This document shows positions 36,301 through 44,898 of a DNA stretch of 64,000 bases, in pieces. The notes beneath the pieces were generated by a model. That model was not told the origin of the DNA and ran no database searches. It saw only the letters and a list, made by a program, of their open reading frames with translations. Source of the stretch: Phaeobacter sp. 22II1-1F12B (GTDB taxonomy: Bacteria; Pseudomonadota; Alphaproteobacteria; Rhodobacterales; Rhodobacteraceae). The stretch is from NCBI RefSeq assembly GCF_002210165.1, contig NZ_AQQP01000005.1:248001-312000 (forward strand), read 5' to 3'. The translations under genes and the position numbers were made by a program. How positions within the stretch are numbered: the first letter of the stretch is position 1; the number at the start of each line of letters is the position of its first letter.

Positions 36301-36786
36301 CTGCGCGCGGCAGCCGTGTCGCTGTTCCGGCTGATGGCCTACAAGGACGAATACGAGGTCGCGCGGCTGATGACCCAGACCGGGTTTGAAGACCGTCTGG
36401 CCGCAGAGTTCGAGGGCGACGTGAAGTTGAGCTATCACATGGCGCCGCCCTTCCTGCCCTCGGCCCGCGACACGCGGGGCCGCCCGAAAAAAAAGCGCTT
36501 TGGCGGCTGGATGACCCCGGTTTTGCGTGGCCTCTCGGGGATGAAAGGCCTGCGCGGCACCGCTTTTGACCCGTTCGGCTATACGGCAGACCGCAAGCTG
36601 GACCGCGCCCTGATCGACTGGTTCGACGGGGTGATGGCCTATGCGGCGCAGGCGGACGTACCAGAGGAAGTCCGCCGCGAATTGCTCGCCGCGCCGCAGG
36701 AAATCCGGGGCTTTGGCCCGGTGCGCGAGAAGGCGGCGGAAGAGGTGCAGGCGAAGGTGGCCGGGTTGATGGGGCGCACCGCGTAG
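33379..36786 (+). CDS. Indolepyruvate:ferredoxin oxidoreductase family protein (single chain)
   Basis: The 1135-residue enzyme oxidatively decarboxylates aryl- or branched-chain 2-oxo acids to acyl-CoA with thiamine diphosphate, reducing ferredoxin. The N-terminal half holds the pyrimidine- and TPP-binding modules ([41 protein letters not shown]). A cysteine-rich [4Fe-4S] segment lies around residues 635-680 ([28 protein letters not shown]). The gamma-type module begins [11 protein letters not shown] near residue 727. The usual two- or four-subunit complex is fused here, as in many aerobic proteobacteria. AAGGAGGAG precedes the ATG. Confidence 0.93.
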   Translation: [1135 protein letters not shown]

Positions 36787-36802
36787 CCTTGACTGGTAAG
36801 TG

Positions 36803-36845
36803 GCCTTTGGCAGGAGCAGCGAAGTCCCTGCCAAAGGCGGACTTC
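36803..36845 (+). terminator. Two overlapping inverted repeats after the oxidoreductase gene
   Basis: GCCTTTGGCAGG (36803-36814) pairs perfectly with CCTGCCAAAGGC (36827-36838). A second pair, GAAGTCC (36821-36827) with GGACTTC (36839-36845), uses part of the same bases, so the two folds exclude each other. No U-run follows. It may be a transcript-end stabiliser. Confidence 0.5.
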
Positions 36846-36876
36846 CCGTGCAAGTCGGCAGATCATCCGGCCACGG

Positions 36877-37350
36877 TCACTGCCGCTGCATCGCACGCTC
36901 TATACTGCGTTTTCCAGTCGACACGCATCTGTGGCCGAGCAGTTTCGCGCTGTCCTCTGGAACAATCATTCCGCGGATTTTTGTTCCACGAACCCGCACG
37001 CGAATAACATTGCACTGATACTGCGGGATACCTTCGATACTCAAATCGGGACGGGCTTCTTCTGACACCCTCGCGGTGAGCTGAAGCGCCTTTAAGGCTG
37101 AAACACGCATGTCCGCGTCCAGAGACAGCGGCAAGCAGGTCAATGCGGTGCCTTGTTTAGTCGCAACAACGAACGGAGCAAGGGTCTCTAGCTTTTTGCG
37201 ATCCAGCCCAATGAGTTCGAGATAGATCGCAACGGATTTCGGGCAATCGAAACCTGCCTGCTCGGAGAGAACCTCTGCGCTGGCATGTGCCTGCGCTGCG
37301 GACAAGAGAAACCAAACTGCGCACGGTATGAAAATCAAACGGCCGCGCAA
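36877..37350 (-). CDS. Hypothetical exported cysteine-containing protein
   Basis: I do not recognise this 157-residue protein. It begins with a convincing Sec signal (MRGRLIFIPCAVWFLLSAAQAHASA, about 24 residues). The mature part has four cysteines (GFDCPKS, LTCLPLS, QYQCNVI, GHRCVST) that could form two disulfides. The start is TTG at 37350, supported by GGAG seven bases upstream; no ATG is available near the signal. Base composition is lower in GC than its neighbours, which could reflect transfer. The flanking gap 37351-37542 shows nothing further. Confidence 0.6.
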   Translation of the reverse strand: MRGRLIFIPCAVWFLLSAAQAHASAEVLSEQAGFDCPKSVAIYLELIGLDRKKLETLAPFVVATKQGTALTCLPLSLDADMRVSALKALQLTARVSEEARPDLSIEGIPQYQCNVIRVRVRGTKIRGMIVPEDSAKLLGHRCVSTGKRSIERAMQRQ

Positions 37351-37542
37351 TTGATTTCTCCAAAGTTTTTTTGTCGCTCATCGCCAAGCTGACAAATGCT
37401 GGGCATGCACTGCAAGCAATATATTGATTACCCTACGTAAACCGTTGCATTCGCCGCTCGCTTTGAATGTAGGCAACCGACGGGAACAAATAACCGGGCC
37501 TGCGCACATCAAGCCCGGACACAAGCTACCGAGATTTCGACC

Positions 37543-38520
37543 TCAGAAATCCACACTCTGCCCTGCTCCGGTGTCTTTCGCGCGCTCCAGGACGTGTTGG
37601 GCGGCGGCGAGGTCCTGGGCGGCGACTCCGAGGGAGCGGTAGGCGGTGAGCTGGTCGGCGTCGGCGCGGCCCTGGATCTTGTCTTGCAGGAGCGCGCCGA
37701 TTTCGCCTTTCAGCTGGTCTGCGCTGAACTTGCCGGCGGCGATCATCTCGACGACTTCGCCCGCTTGGGCGAGGGTCGAGAGGGTGTAATCGACCCAGAT
37801 CGAGGCCTTGAGGACAAAGTCGTCGTCGACTTCCCGCATGGAGGGGATCGAGGAGCCGACGACGTTGACATGGCAGCCTTTCGGCAGCCAGTCGAAATTG
37901 AGGATCGGTGCGGGCGACGCGGTGACCGTGCAGACGATATCGGCCTCGGCCACGGCGGCCTGCATGTCATCGCCGGAGGTAAAGGTGATGCCCGGGTATT
38001 TCGACTGCGCCGCCTTGCAGAACGCGGCGGCTTTTTCGGCGGAGCGGCCTGCGACGGTGACTTGGGTGATCGGGCGCACGGCGCAGATCGCGTCGAGGTG
38101 ATGCTCGGCCTGTTCGCCGTTGCCGAGGATCGCTAGGCGGGTCGCATCTTCGCGCGCGAGGGCGCGGGTCGCCACGCCGCTTGCGGCGGCGGTGCGGATC
38201 GCGGTCAGCAGGCTGGCGTCCATCATGGCCACGGGCGCGCCGGTTTCCGGTTCGAACAGCAGGTAGGCACCGCGATGCGAGGACAGGCCCTGCGCCGGAT
38301 TACCGGGAAACAGGCTGATGAGCTTGATGCCGAAACAGGCCGGGTCGTTCATCGCGCCGGGCATGATGCCCATCTTGTTATTGCCGCCGACCGGCATGAT
38401 GGACCGCAGCGGCAGTTCTGCGCCGCCGTTGGAGACGGTGCGCATGGCGCGGTCGACGACCTCGATCGCCTCGCGCATGGGCAGCAGTTTCGCCACGTCG
38501 TCATGAGAGAGAATGATCAT
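37543..38520 (-). CDS. Ornithine cyclodeaminase / mu-crystallin family protein
   Basis: The 325-residue NAD(P)-binding protein has the family N-terminus (MIILSHDDVAKLLPMREAIEVVDRAM), the DASLLTAIRTAAASGVATRAL block that ends the substrate domain, and a Rossmann site written LAILGNGEQAEHH, a variant of the usual GxGxQA. Members act as ornithine cyclodeaminases, alanine dehydrogenases, ketimine reductases or opine enzymes, so the reaction cannot be fixed. It is the last gene of a seven-gene operon and overlaps the hydrolase by 4 bp. Confidence 0.88.
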   Translation of the reverse strand: MIILSHDDVAKLLPMREAIEVVDRAMRTVSNGGAELPLRSIMPVGGNNKMGIMPGAMNDPACFGIKLISLFPGNPAQGLSSHRGAYLLFEPETGAPVAMMDASLLTAIRTAAASGVATRALAREDATRLAILGNGEQAEHHLDAICAVRPITQVTVAGRSAEKAAAFCKAAQSKYPGITFTSGDDMQAAVAEADIVCTVTASPAPILNFDWLPKGCHVNVVGSSIPSMREVDDDFVLKASIWVDYTLSTLAQAGEVVEMIAAGKFSADQLKGEIGALLQDKIQGRADADQLTAYRSLGVAAQDLAAAQHVLERAKDTGAGQSVDF

Positions 38521-39368
38521 AGGCTGCGCTCCTGTTCCTTTCCCCAGTCGGGGCCGGTGACGTCAAGGCCCATCACCTGTTCAAGCAGGGCGGTATAGGT
38601 GTCAGGCCGCGCGATATAGGGGAAGTGGCCGCCCGAGAGATAGCGATAAGCAACGGAGGGAGAGAGTCGCGCCCGCACCCCGGCACGCATGTCCGGCGGG
38701 ATCAGCGGATCGTCATCGGCCTCGATGGTCACGATGTCGCTGGCCGGGATGGCGGGAGGGGGCAGTTCCGGGCCGGTCTTGGTCGCATTGAGACGGGCGC
38801 GAAGCTCGGCCTCGGGGATGCGGCCGCCGACCTCCATCAGCAAAAGGTCAACCACGTCGGATTGCTCGGGATGCGCTTCGCGCCACTGGCCGAGACCATT
38901 GCCGAACCCGGCGCGGATGTCTTCGATAGGGGCGTTCATCAGGTCGAGCGCGTAGGGCATACGGGTCGAGATGCCGACCACCGTATCGAGCGTGTTGGCG
39001 GCAAGCAGTTTCGTCATCCGTTCGGGCGTGGCACCGGCGAAATACTGGGCGACATAGCCGCCGAGGGACGAGCCGAGCACTGCCGCCTTGTCGATGTTCA
39101 AGTGATCCATCAGCGAGACGAGATCGCCCGCCCAGTCGGCAATTCCGCCGGTCGCGGGATAGGTGGCGGCGACGATGCGCAACCGGCCCTTGAGGGCCTC
39201 GATCTGCTGCCAGAACACGTCGCAGCGACCAAGAGTGCCGGGGATCAGCAGCAGGACAGGACCCTGCCCCACGTCGATATAGCCCCATTCGCGCCCATTC
39301 AGGGTAATCCGCTTTTCGGGATGCTCGGCGGCGAAAGCGTCGCGCGACTGGATCAGGGGGTTGCTCAT
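38517..39368 (-). CDS. Alpha/beta hydrolase
   Basis: The 283-residue alpha/beta-fold hydrolase has an oxyanion-side motif LLIPGTLGR, the nucleophile elbow GSSLGG with Ser101, an acidic residue in ADDDPLIP, and a C-terminal His in GGHFPYIARP. It has no signal peptide. Esters, lactones or amides are possible substrates. It overlaps both neighbours by 4 bp, so it acts in the same pathway as the M81 peptidase and the cyclodeaminase-like protein. Confidence 0.88.
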   Translation of the reverse strand: MSNPLIQSRDAFAAEHPEKRITLNGREWGYIDVGQGPVLLLIPGTLGRCDVFWQQIEALKGRLRIVAATYPATGGIADWAGDLVSLMDHLNIDKAAVLGSSLGGYVAQYFAGATPERMTKLLAANTLDTVVGISTRMPYALDLMNAPIEDIRAGFGNGLGQWREAHPEQSDVVDLLLMEVGGRIPEAELRARLNATKTGPELPPPAIPASDIVTIEADDDPLIPPDMRAGVRARLSPSVAYRYLSGGHFPYIARPDTYTALLEQVMGLDVTGPDWGKEQERSL

Positions 39369-40816
39369 GCGAAGGGCTCCTCGACAGCCGGCCAGTAATC
39401 ACGGGCGCGGCGGGTATAGGGGATATTGGCGTAATCCGGCGTGATTGCGCCGGGGGTGGCCACAGGAATGACCTTGGCCGCGATTGGGTTGAACCCGGCC
39501 TGATAATGGTTCGAGGATTTCACGCAGACATAGCGGCGCTGCGACAGGTCGATCCCCAGTTGCTCGAAGGCTTCGGGGTGAAAGGTCTGGCTGCGCACGT
39601 CGTTCAGCACGATGTCGATGCCGTTGTATTCCACCCAGACCGCGTTGCCGACCGGCGCGGGCAGCTTGCCGAAATGCTGGGTGACGTCCGAGGCGCATTT
39701 CTTGACCGTCACCGTGAGGTCGAGCGGATCGCCGGACATTGGGCCGAACTTGCCGCCGATGCGCAGATCGAGCGTCGCGCCCTCGCCTACTTCCTGACAG
39801 ATGCGGACCGCGCCGGGATCGTAGAACAGGCCGGTGGCAATCGAGGTCATGCCGCGTTCGATCATCGCGCGGAGCAGGAAAGTGGCATCCGACGGCGCGC
39901 CGCCGCCCGCGTTGTCCGATACATCTGCCAGCACAATGGGGCCTTTGGGTTCGGCCTCGGCTATGTCGAGCGCGCGGTCGATATCAGGCGTGTCGATCCG
40001 CAGGCTTTCGCGCATGTCAAAGAGCTTTTGACCCAGTTGCTGGGCGACGGTCGCGGCCTGATTGGTGTCGCCGTCGCAGATCGCCAGCGCGCGGGCGCCG
40101 ACGCGAGGGTGATCGCCCCAGGGGAAGCTGTGGGCCAGCGACAGGGAGAGGATGCCGTCCTTGCCTTCGCGTTCGCTCATCTCGTCGACGTATTTGCGCA
40201 TCGGGCCGGAGGGCGTCGGCATGGCGAGGATCATCTTGCAATCAAAGTCGCGCATGACAGGGTTGGTCTTGCCTTCGGCTGCGTCGCGGGCAAGGCGGAA
40301 CAGGTCCTCGGCGCGTTCCGGCACGTCCACGTGGGGGTATTCCTTGAACGCCACCAGCAGCGTGGCCTTTTCCATCATCAGGTCAGTGAGGAAGCAATGC
40401 GGGTCGAGCAGCCCGCCGATCACCGCATCGGGTGCGACCTCGCGCAGATGGGCGATCAGGTCGCCTTCGCAATCGTCATAGCCATCGGCAATCATCGCGC
40501 CATGCAGGGCGAGCAGGATCACGTCGGCACCGCCTGCCTTTTTCAGATCCTCGACGATTTCATCGCGGAACCCTTCGTAGACGGATTTCACCGTCAGGCC
40601 GGAGGGCTGCGCATGTGCCGAGAGGCTTTCGACGACGTCCCAGCCCAGTTCCTCGGCCCGCTCGCGCCAGATGAACATCGGCCCGGTCCAATAGTGCTGG
40701 ACGTCCTGCGTCGCGTTGCCGTGGTGGATCGAGCCTTCGATGAAGCTCGCCATGCCGGTCGGGATCGGAGAAAAGGAATTGGTCTCGGTGCTGAGACCGG
40801 CGATGAAGAGTTTCAT
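39365..40816 (-). CDS. M81 family metallopeptidase (MlrC-like)
   Basis: The 483-residue protein matches the MlrC family, named for the zinc enzyme that cleaves the linear tetrapeptide in microcystin breakdown. Landmarks are LFIAGLSTETNSFSPIPTGMASF at the start, LLALHGAMIADGYDDCEGDL, GLLDPHCFLT, and DVSDNAGGGAPSDATFLLRAM. Most members are not linked to microcystin and sit in amino acid or peptide-like catabolic clusters, as here, 3 bases after a TRAP permease gene. It is cytoplasmic, so the substrate is presumably imported by the TRAP system. Confidence 0.88.
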   Translation of the reverse strand: MKLFIAGLSTETNSFSPIPTGMASFIEGSIHHGNATQDVQHYWTGPMFIWRERAEELGWDVVESLSAHAQPSGLTVKSVYEGFRDEIVEDLKKAGGADVILLALHGAMIADGYDDCEGDLIAHLREVAPDAVIGGLLDPHCFLTDLMMEKATLLVAFKEYPHVDVPERAEDLFRLARDAAEGKTNPVMRDFDCKMILAMPTPSGPMRKYVDEMSEREGKDGILSLSLAHSFPWGDHPRVGARALAICDGDTNQAATVAQQLGQKLFDMRESLRIDTPDIDRALDIAEAEPKGPIVLADVSDNAGGGAPSDATFLLRAMIERGMTSIATGLFYDPGAVRICQEVGEGATLDLRIGGKFGPMSGDPLDLTVTVKKCASDVTQHFGKLPAPVGNAVWVEYNGIDIVLNDVRSQTFHPEAFEQLGIDLSQRRYVCVKSSNHYQAGFNPIAAKVIPVATPGAITPDYANIPYTRRARDYWPAVEEPFA

Positions 40817-40819
40817 GTC

Positions 40820-41374
40820 TTAAACCTTGGTTGCGGAGGTCGCCTGTTTGGCGGGGGCGGCAGCCGTATCGGTCAGCCGCATCAATGTGAGCGCGAGACA
40901 GTGGATCACGATCAGAACGAAAGCGAGCGGCACGGCCACGGTAAACCAGATCATCGAAACATCGAGCATTTCGGCGCTGCGGTTCAGGGAACGGCCAAGG
41001 AAACCGCGCAGCGGGTTCATGCGCCCGTCGAAGATCGAAAACCAGATGACCGGGATCGCAAAGAGCAGCACGCCGACCATTCGGATCAGGGTGAGCACCG
41101 CGCCGAAAGCACCCGTCTTGAGCTGCATTTCGGGAAATAGCGTCGGGTCTGCCTTGGCACGAAAGGCGCAGGACGCGCCGAGCATACCGGCCCAGACCAT
41201 CGCCCGGCGGGCAAGTTCCTCGGTCCAGATCGGCGGGGAGTCCAGAACGTAGCGGGCAATGACCTGCCAGCCTGCGGCATAGATCATCACCAGCACAGCC
41301 AGGACCGCGCCCCAAAGCGCGATCCTGTTCAGGGCTGCGGACAGCCGGTCGAGGGAAAGGGCCAGCGTCCGCAA
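40820..41374 (-). CDS. TRAP transporter small permease (DctQ family)
   Basis: This small membrane subunit has four helices and the DctQ pattern (LVMIYAAGWQVIARYVLDSPPIWTEELARRAMVWAGMLGASCAFRAKADP). With the large subunit it forms the Na+-coupled importer. The start is uncertain: I use TTG at 41374, four bases after the binding-protein stop, giving 184 residues; a GTG at 41422 would add 16 residues and overlap that gene. Neither has a strong ribosome binding site, so coupling to the upstream gene is likely. Confidence 0.85.
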   Translation of the reverse strand: MRTLALSLDRLSAALNRIALWGAVLAVLVMIYAAGWQVIARYVLDSPPIWTEELARRAMVWAGMLGASCAFRAKADPTLFPEMQLKTGAFGAVLTLIRMVGVLLFAIPVIWFSIFDGRMNPLRGFLGRSLNRSAEMLDVSMIWFTVAVPLAFVLIVIHCLALTLMRLTDTAAAPAKQATSATKV

Positions 41375-41378
41375 GATC

Positions 41379-42359
41379 TTATTTACCCATCGCCTTTTCC
41401 CATTCGGCGATCTGCTCTGCACTTAGCAGTTCGCTTTCATAGGCGGGGCTGGAGGCAGCGCGGAATTCGTCGCGTGCGGCCTGATCGAGCGTTTCGACCT
41501 GAACGCCCGCTTCCTTGAGCTGGTCGATCACCTTGTCCTGCGACCCGAGCCAGTCGCGGTTGGCCTTGTTGGCGGCGGCGACGGCGTCATCCACGATGGC
41601 GCGGTCCTCGTCCGAGAGACCCTGATACCAGTCCTCCGACGCAATCGCGATCCGCAGCGAAGGCGTGACAGCAGCATCGGTAAAGAACTTAATGAAGTCA
41701 GTGTGACCGAACAGGAGCGGCACGAAAGCCGGGTTCATGTAGCCATCGGCAACGCCGGTCTGCAGCGCGTTCGGCACTTCGGCCCAGCTGACGATGGTGC
41801 CATCCGCGCCCCATGCCTTGTAGAGGTCGATCTGGGATTCATCGAGGGCGCGCATCCGCAGGCCTTCCATGTCAGCGACCGATTTCACCGGTTTCTTGGT
41901 GTTGAAGATGCCCGATGACTGGCCGACCGTATCGACAGCCAGAACGCGGACGCCTTCGGGGGTTGTCGCCTCGTTGATCTTGGCGAGCATGCCGCCCTCT
42001 TCCAGCGCCTTGTCGACCTGTGCCATGTCTTCGAAGAAATAGGGCAGACGCAGGCCGTAGATGGTATTGTCGATAGAACCGACGATGTTCAGCGGGGACA
42101 TGGAGACTTCGAGCAGGCCCTGGCTGATCTGGTCGAACAGTTCGTCATCGCCGCCGAGCGCGCCGCGCTGGTATTCCTCGGACTCAATCCCGTTTTCCTT
42201 GAGGTATTCGCCGAAGGTATGCGCCCAGACGTAGCTGCCGGAGCCTTCGAGATCGGGCGGGCTGTCCAGCGCGATCTTGACTTGGGCCTGCGCCGCCTGC
42301 GCGGCAAAGGCCATGGCAGCGGCCATGACAGTGGTTTTCAGAAAGGTGCGTTTTTTCAT
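41379..42359 (-). CDS. TRAP transporter substrate-binding protein (DctP family)
   Basis: This periplasmic DctP-type protein starts at MKKRTFLKTTVMAAAMAFAAQAAQA (ATG 42359), giving a Sec signal of about 25 residues and 326 residues in all; GAGGAG lies nine bases upstream. Longer frames have no signal at their start. The mature region shows the TRAP pattern (GALGGDDELFDQISQGLLEVSMSP; RMRALDESQIDLYKAWGADGTIVSWAEVPNALQTGVADGYMNP). The Arg in the RMRAL segment usually binds a substrate carboxylate, so the imported compound is probably an organic acid. Confidence 0.92.
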   Translation of the reverse strand: MKKRTFLKTTVMAAAMAFAAQAAQAQVKIALDSPPDLEGSGSYVWAHTFGEYLKENGIESEEYQRGALGGDDELFDQISQGLLEVSMSPLNIVGSIDNTIYGLRLPYFFEDMAQVDKALEEGGMLAKINEATTPEGVRVLAVDTVGQSSGIFNTKKPVKSVADMEGLRMRALDESQIDLYKAWGADGTIVSWAEVPNALQTGVADGYMNPAFVPLLFGHTDFIKFFTDAAVTPSLRIAIASEDWYQGLSDEDRAIVDDAVAAANKANRDWLGSQDKVIDQLKEAGVQVETLDQAARDEFRAASSPAYESELLSAEQIAEWEKAMGK

Positions 42360-42438
42360 TGGGTTGAACTCCTCTGTTGGTACGTTTTTTAGCTTTGTTG
42401 ATTTTCTTATCGTGAGTGGTGAATTCGATTGATTATTT

Positions 42439-43725
42439 TTATCCTCCCGCGAGTCCAAAGGCTTGCGGCAGCCAGAGGCTGATTTTCGGGAAGGCGATCA
42501 ACAGCCCGAGCACCAGCAGTTCGGCAAAGACAAAGGGCAAGGTGGCGCGGGCCAGTTTCCAGTAGTTCACGCCGGTCACCGTGGAGACGACCAGCAGACA
42601 GCCCCCCATTGGTGGCGAGATTAGCCCGATGCAGAGGTTAAAACAGATCACGATGCCGAGGTGAACCGGATCGGCGCCCTGCGCCAGCGCGACGGGCGCA
42701 AGCAGCGGCACGAGCAGCGCCAATGCCACAGGGATGTCCATGACCATGCCCGCGACGATGAAGATCAGGTTCATCAGCAGGATGTACCCGACCGGGCCGA
42801 GGCCGAGGGAGGTGACGGTATCCGAGATCGCCTCGGGGATGCGTTCGAGCGCGCCGAGATGGCCCAGCGCCGAGACCGCGCTGATGATGATGAAGATCGA
42901 GCCCGACAGCATGGCGGTGCGTTGCAGACCCTCGATGATCGAGGCACGTGTGAGGCCGTCATAGAACCAGCCCGCGAAAAGCGCGACCACAACGGCGACA
43001 GCGGCGGCTTCGGTCGGGGTCATCCAGCCAAGCACGATGCCGCCAAGGATGATCACCGGCAGCGCGAGGGCGGGCAAGGATTTGACCAGCGTCGGCAGGA
43101 GCGGAGGCATATCTTCGCGCGCGACCCGGGGGTGATCCTGCGCCGAGGCATAGCCCGCGTTCATCACGATCAGCACGGCAGCAAGCAGCAGGCCCGGTAT
43201 GATCCCGGCAAGGAACAGCGCGGTAACAGAAGTGCCCATCAGCGCGCCGTAAAAGATCAGGATGATCGAAGGCGGCACGATGGGGCCGATGATCGACGAT
43301 GCGGCGGTGACTGCGCTGGCATATGTCAGCGAATAGCCGCGCTTGGTCATTTCCGGGACCAGCGTGTTTGACAGCGCCGCCGCATCGGCAACGGCGGAAC
43401 CCGAGATACCGGCAAAGAAGACGCTGGTGAGGATATTCACATGCCCCAGCCCGCCCCGCAGGCGTCCGACGAGCGCCATGGAGAAATTGATCAGCGCGCT
43501 GGTGATGCCGCCACGGTTCATCAGCTCTCCGGCAAGGATGAAGAGCGGCATGGACATGAGCGCGAAGACGTCGATCTTGGAGAAGATCTGCTGCGGCAGG
43601 ATGGCGAGATAACGGGAGTGATCGGTCGCGAAATAGGCCAGAACCGTGGCACCGCCGATCACATAGGCGATGGCCAGCCCCGAAGCGAGCAAGACGAGAG
43701 CAGCGACGGGGACAAGGGCGATCAT
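42439..43725 (-). CDS. TRAP transporter large permease (DctM family)
   Basis: The 428-residue integral membrane protein of the TRAP DctM family has about 12 helices (MIALVPVAALVLLASGLAIAYVIGG; SMPLFILAGELMNRGGITSALINF; FFAGISGSAVADAAALSNTLVPEM). I start it at ATG 43725, which overlaps the oxidoreductase stop as ATGA; the longer frame is not membrane-like and is antisense to nothing meaningful. The gene order large-binding-small is less common than binding-small-large. Confidence 0.93.
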   Translation of the reverse strand: MIALVPVAALVLLASGLAIAYVIGGATVLAYFATDHSRYLAILPQQIFSKIDVFALMSMPLFILAGELMNRGGITSALINFSMALVGRLRGGLGHVNILTSVFFAGISGSAVADAAALSNTLVPEMTKRGYSLTYASAVTAASSIIGPIVPPSIILIFYGALMGTSVTALFLAGIIPGLLLAAVLIVMNAGYASAQDHPRVAREDMPPLLPTLVKSLPALALPVIILGGIVLGWMTPTEAAAVAVVVALFAGWFYDGLTRASIIEGLQRTAMLSGSIFIIISAVSALGHLGALERIPEAISDTVTSLGLGPVGYILLMNLIFIVAGMVMDIPVALALLVPLLAPVALAQGADPVHLGIVICFNLCIGLISPPMGGCLLVVSTVTGVNYWKLARATLPFVFAELLVLGLLIAFPKISLWLPQAFGLAGG

Positions 43726-44855
43726 GCGGCCATTCCTGCACGGGTGCGGGTAAGGCTTTGCTCGGTTACGCCCTGCGCCGCGATGTCCTCGGGGATCGGT
43801 TGCCCCATGACAAGCGCGGCGGCGGTGCGGCCCAGCGCGGGGGCCGACTGGATGCCGTATCCGCCCTGCCCCGCGAGCCAGAAGAAGCCCGGTGCCGCCG
43901 GATCGTAGCAGGCCATCGGATCGCCATCGGGCAGGAAACTGCGCAGCCCGGCCCATTTGGATTCGATGCGGCGGATCTGCAGGTCAAAGGCGGTTTCGAT
44001 ACGGTCGATGCAGATGGCAACATCCATCTCGTCAGGCTGAGCGTCGCAAGGCGCAGAGGGCGTTGCGTCGGCGGGCGAGATCAGCAGCTTGCCCGCGTCG
44101 GGTTTAACGTAGAATTCTTCGTCCACATCCACGGTCATCGGCCAGGGATCAGGGTTAATGCCCGACGGCGCCGATACGATCAGCGCAGTGCGGCGCTTTG
44201 GGACCAGCCCGGCGGGGGAAAGACCGGCGAGCTTGGCGATCTCATCGGCCCATGCCCCGGCGGCATTCACGACGACAGGCGCGTGAAAGCTGCCCTTGCT
44301 GGTCGAAACCTCCCAGTCGGGGCCGCTGGTCAGGCCCAGAACCTCGGCGCGGGTTTCGACGACACCACCGGCTGCACGGAAAGTCTTCAGATAGTGCTGG
44401 TGCAGCCCGTTCACGTCGATGTCGGCCGCGCTCTTGTCCAGCAGGCCGCCGCTTGCATAGCCGGGACGGACCAGTGGCAGGGCATCGGCCACCGCCTGAG
44501 CGGAGATCCGGGTGACGGCATCGCCGAGTTCGTCCTGCATATGGGCGAGGCTGTCGCCCTGATCGTCGCGCGCGATAAAGACCACGTCGCGCGGGTGCAG
44601 CAGTGGATGGTCGAGATAGGCGCTTTGCGGGTTATGGAAGAACCCGGCCGACGCCCGCGACAGGGCGCGGATCACCGGCGGGCCGTAGGTTTCGGTAAAG
44701 AGTGCGGCAGAGCGCCCGGTGGTATGATATCCCGGCTGGCTTTCGCGTTCGAGCAGCAGCACCTTTTGATGGGGGGCAAGCTCGGCGGCCAGGGACGCTC
44801 CGGCAATACCGGCACCGATCACGATGCAATCAAATCGGGTCTCTGCCTGCGCCAT
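43722..44855 (-). CDS. FAD-dependent oxidoreductase (DAO/glycine oxidase family)
   Basis: The 377-residue flavoprotein has an N-terminal dinucleotide fold (CIVIGAGIAGASLAAELAPHQKVLLLERESQPGYHTTGRSAALF) and the C-terminal GQGGYGIQSAPALGRTAAALV that closes the FAD site. Family members oxidise secondary or D-amino acids to imino/oxo acids with H2O2 or quinone reduction. It is the first gene of the TRAP operon and lies directly downstream of the paired operators, so it probably carries out the first cytoplasmic step on the imported compound. Confidence 0.9.
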   Translation of the reverse strand: MAQAETRFDCIVIGAGIAGASLAAELAPHQKVLLLERESQPGYHTTGRSAALFTETYGPPVIRALSRASAGFFHNPQSAYLDHPLLHPRDVVFIARDDQGDSLAHMQDELGDAVTRISAQAVADALPLVRPGYASGGLLDKSAADIDVNGLHQHYLKTFRAAGGVVETRAEVLGLTSGPDWEVSTSKGSFHAPVVVNAAGAWADEIAKLAGLSPAGLVPKRRTALIVSAPSGINPDPWPMTVDVDEEFYVKPDAGKLLISPADATPSAPCDAQPDEMDVAICIDRIETAFDLQIRRIESKWAGLRSFLPDGDPMACYDPAAPGFFWLAGQGGYGIQSAPALGRTAAALVMGQPIPEDIAAQGVTEQSLTRTRAGMAA

Positions 44856-44898
44856 CTGTCCCCCAGCGGATCTAGTACGACTCGGAGGCTAGCACCGG

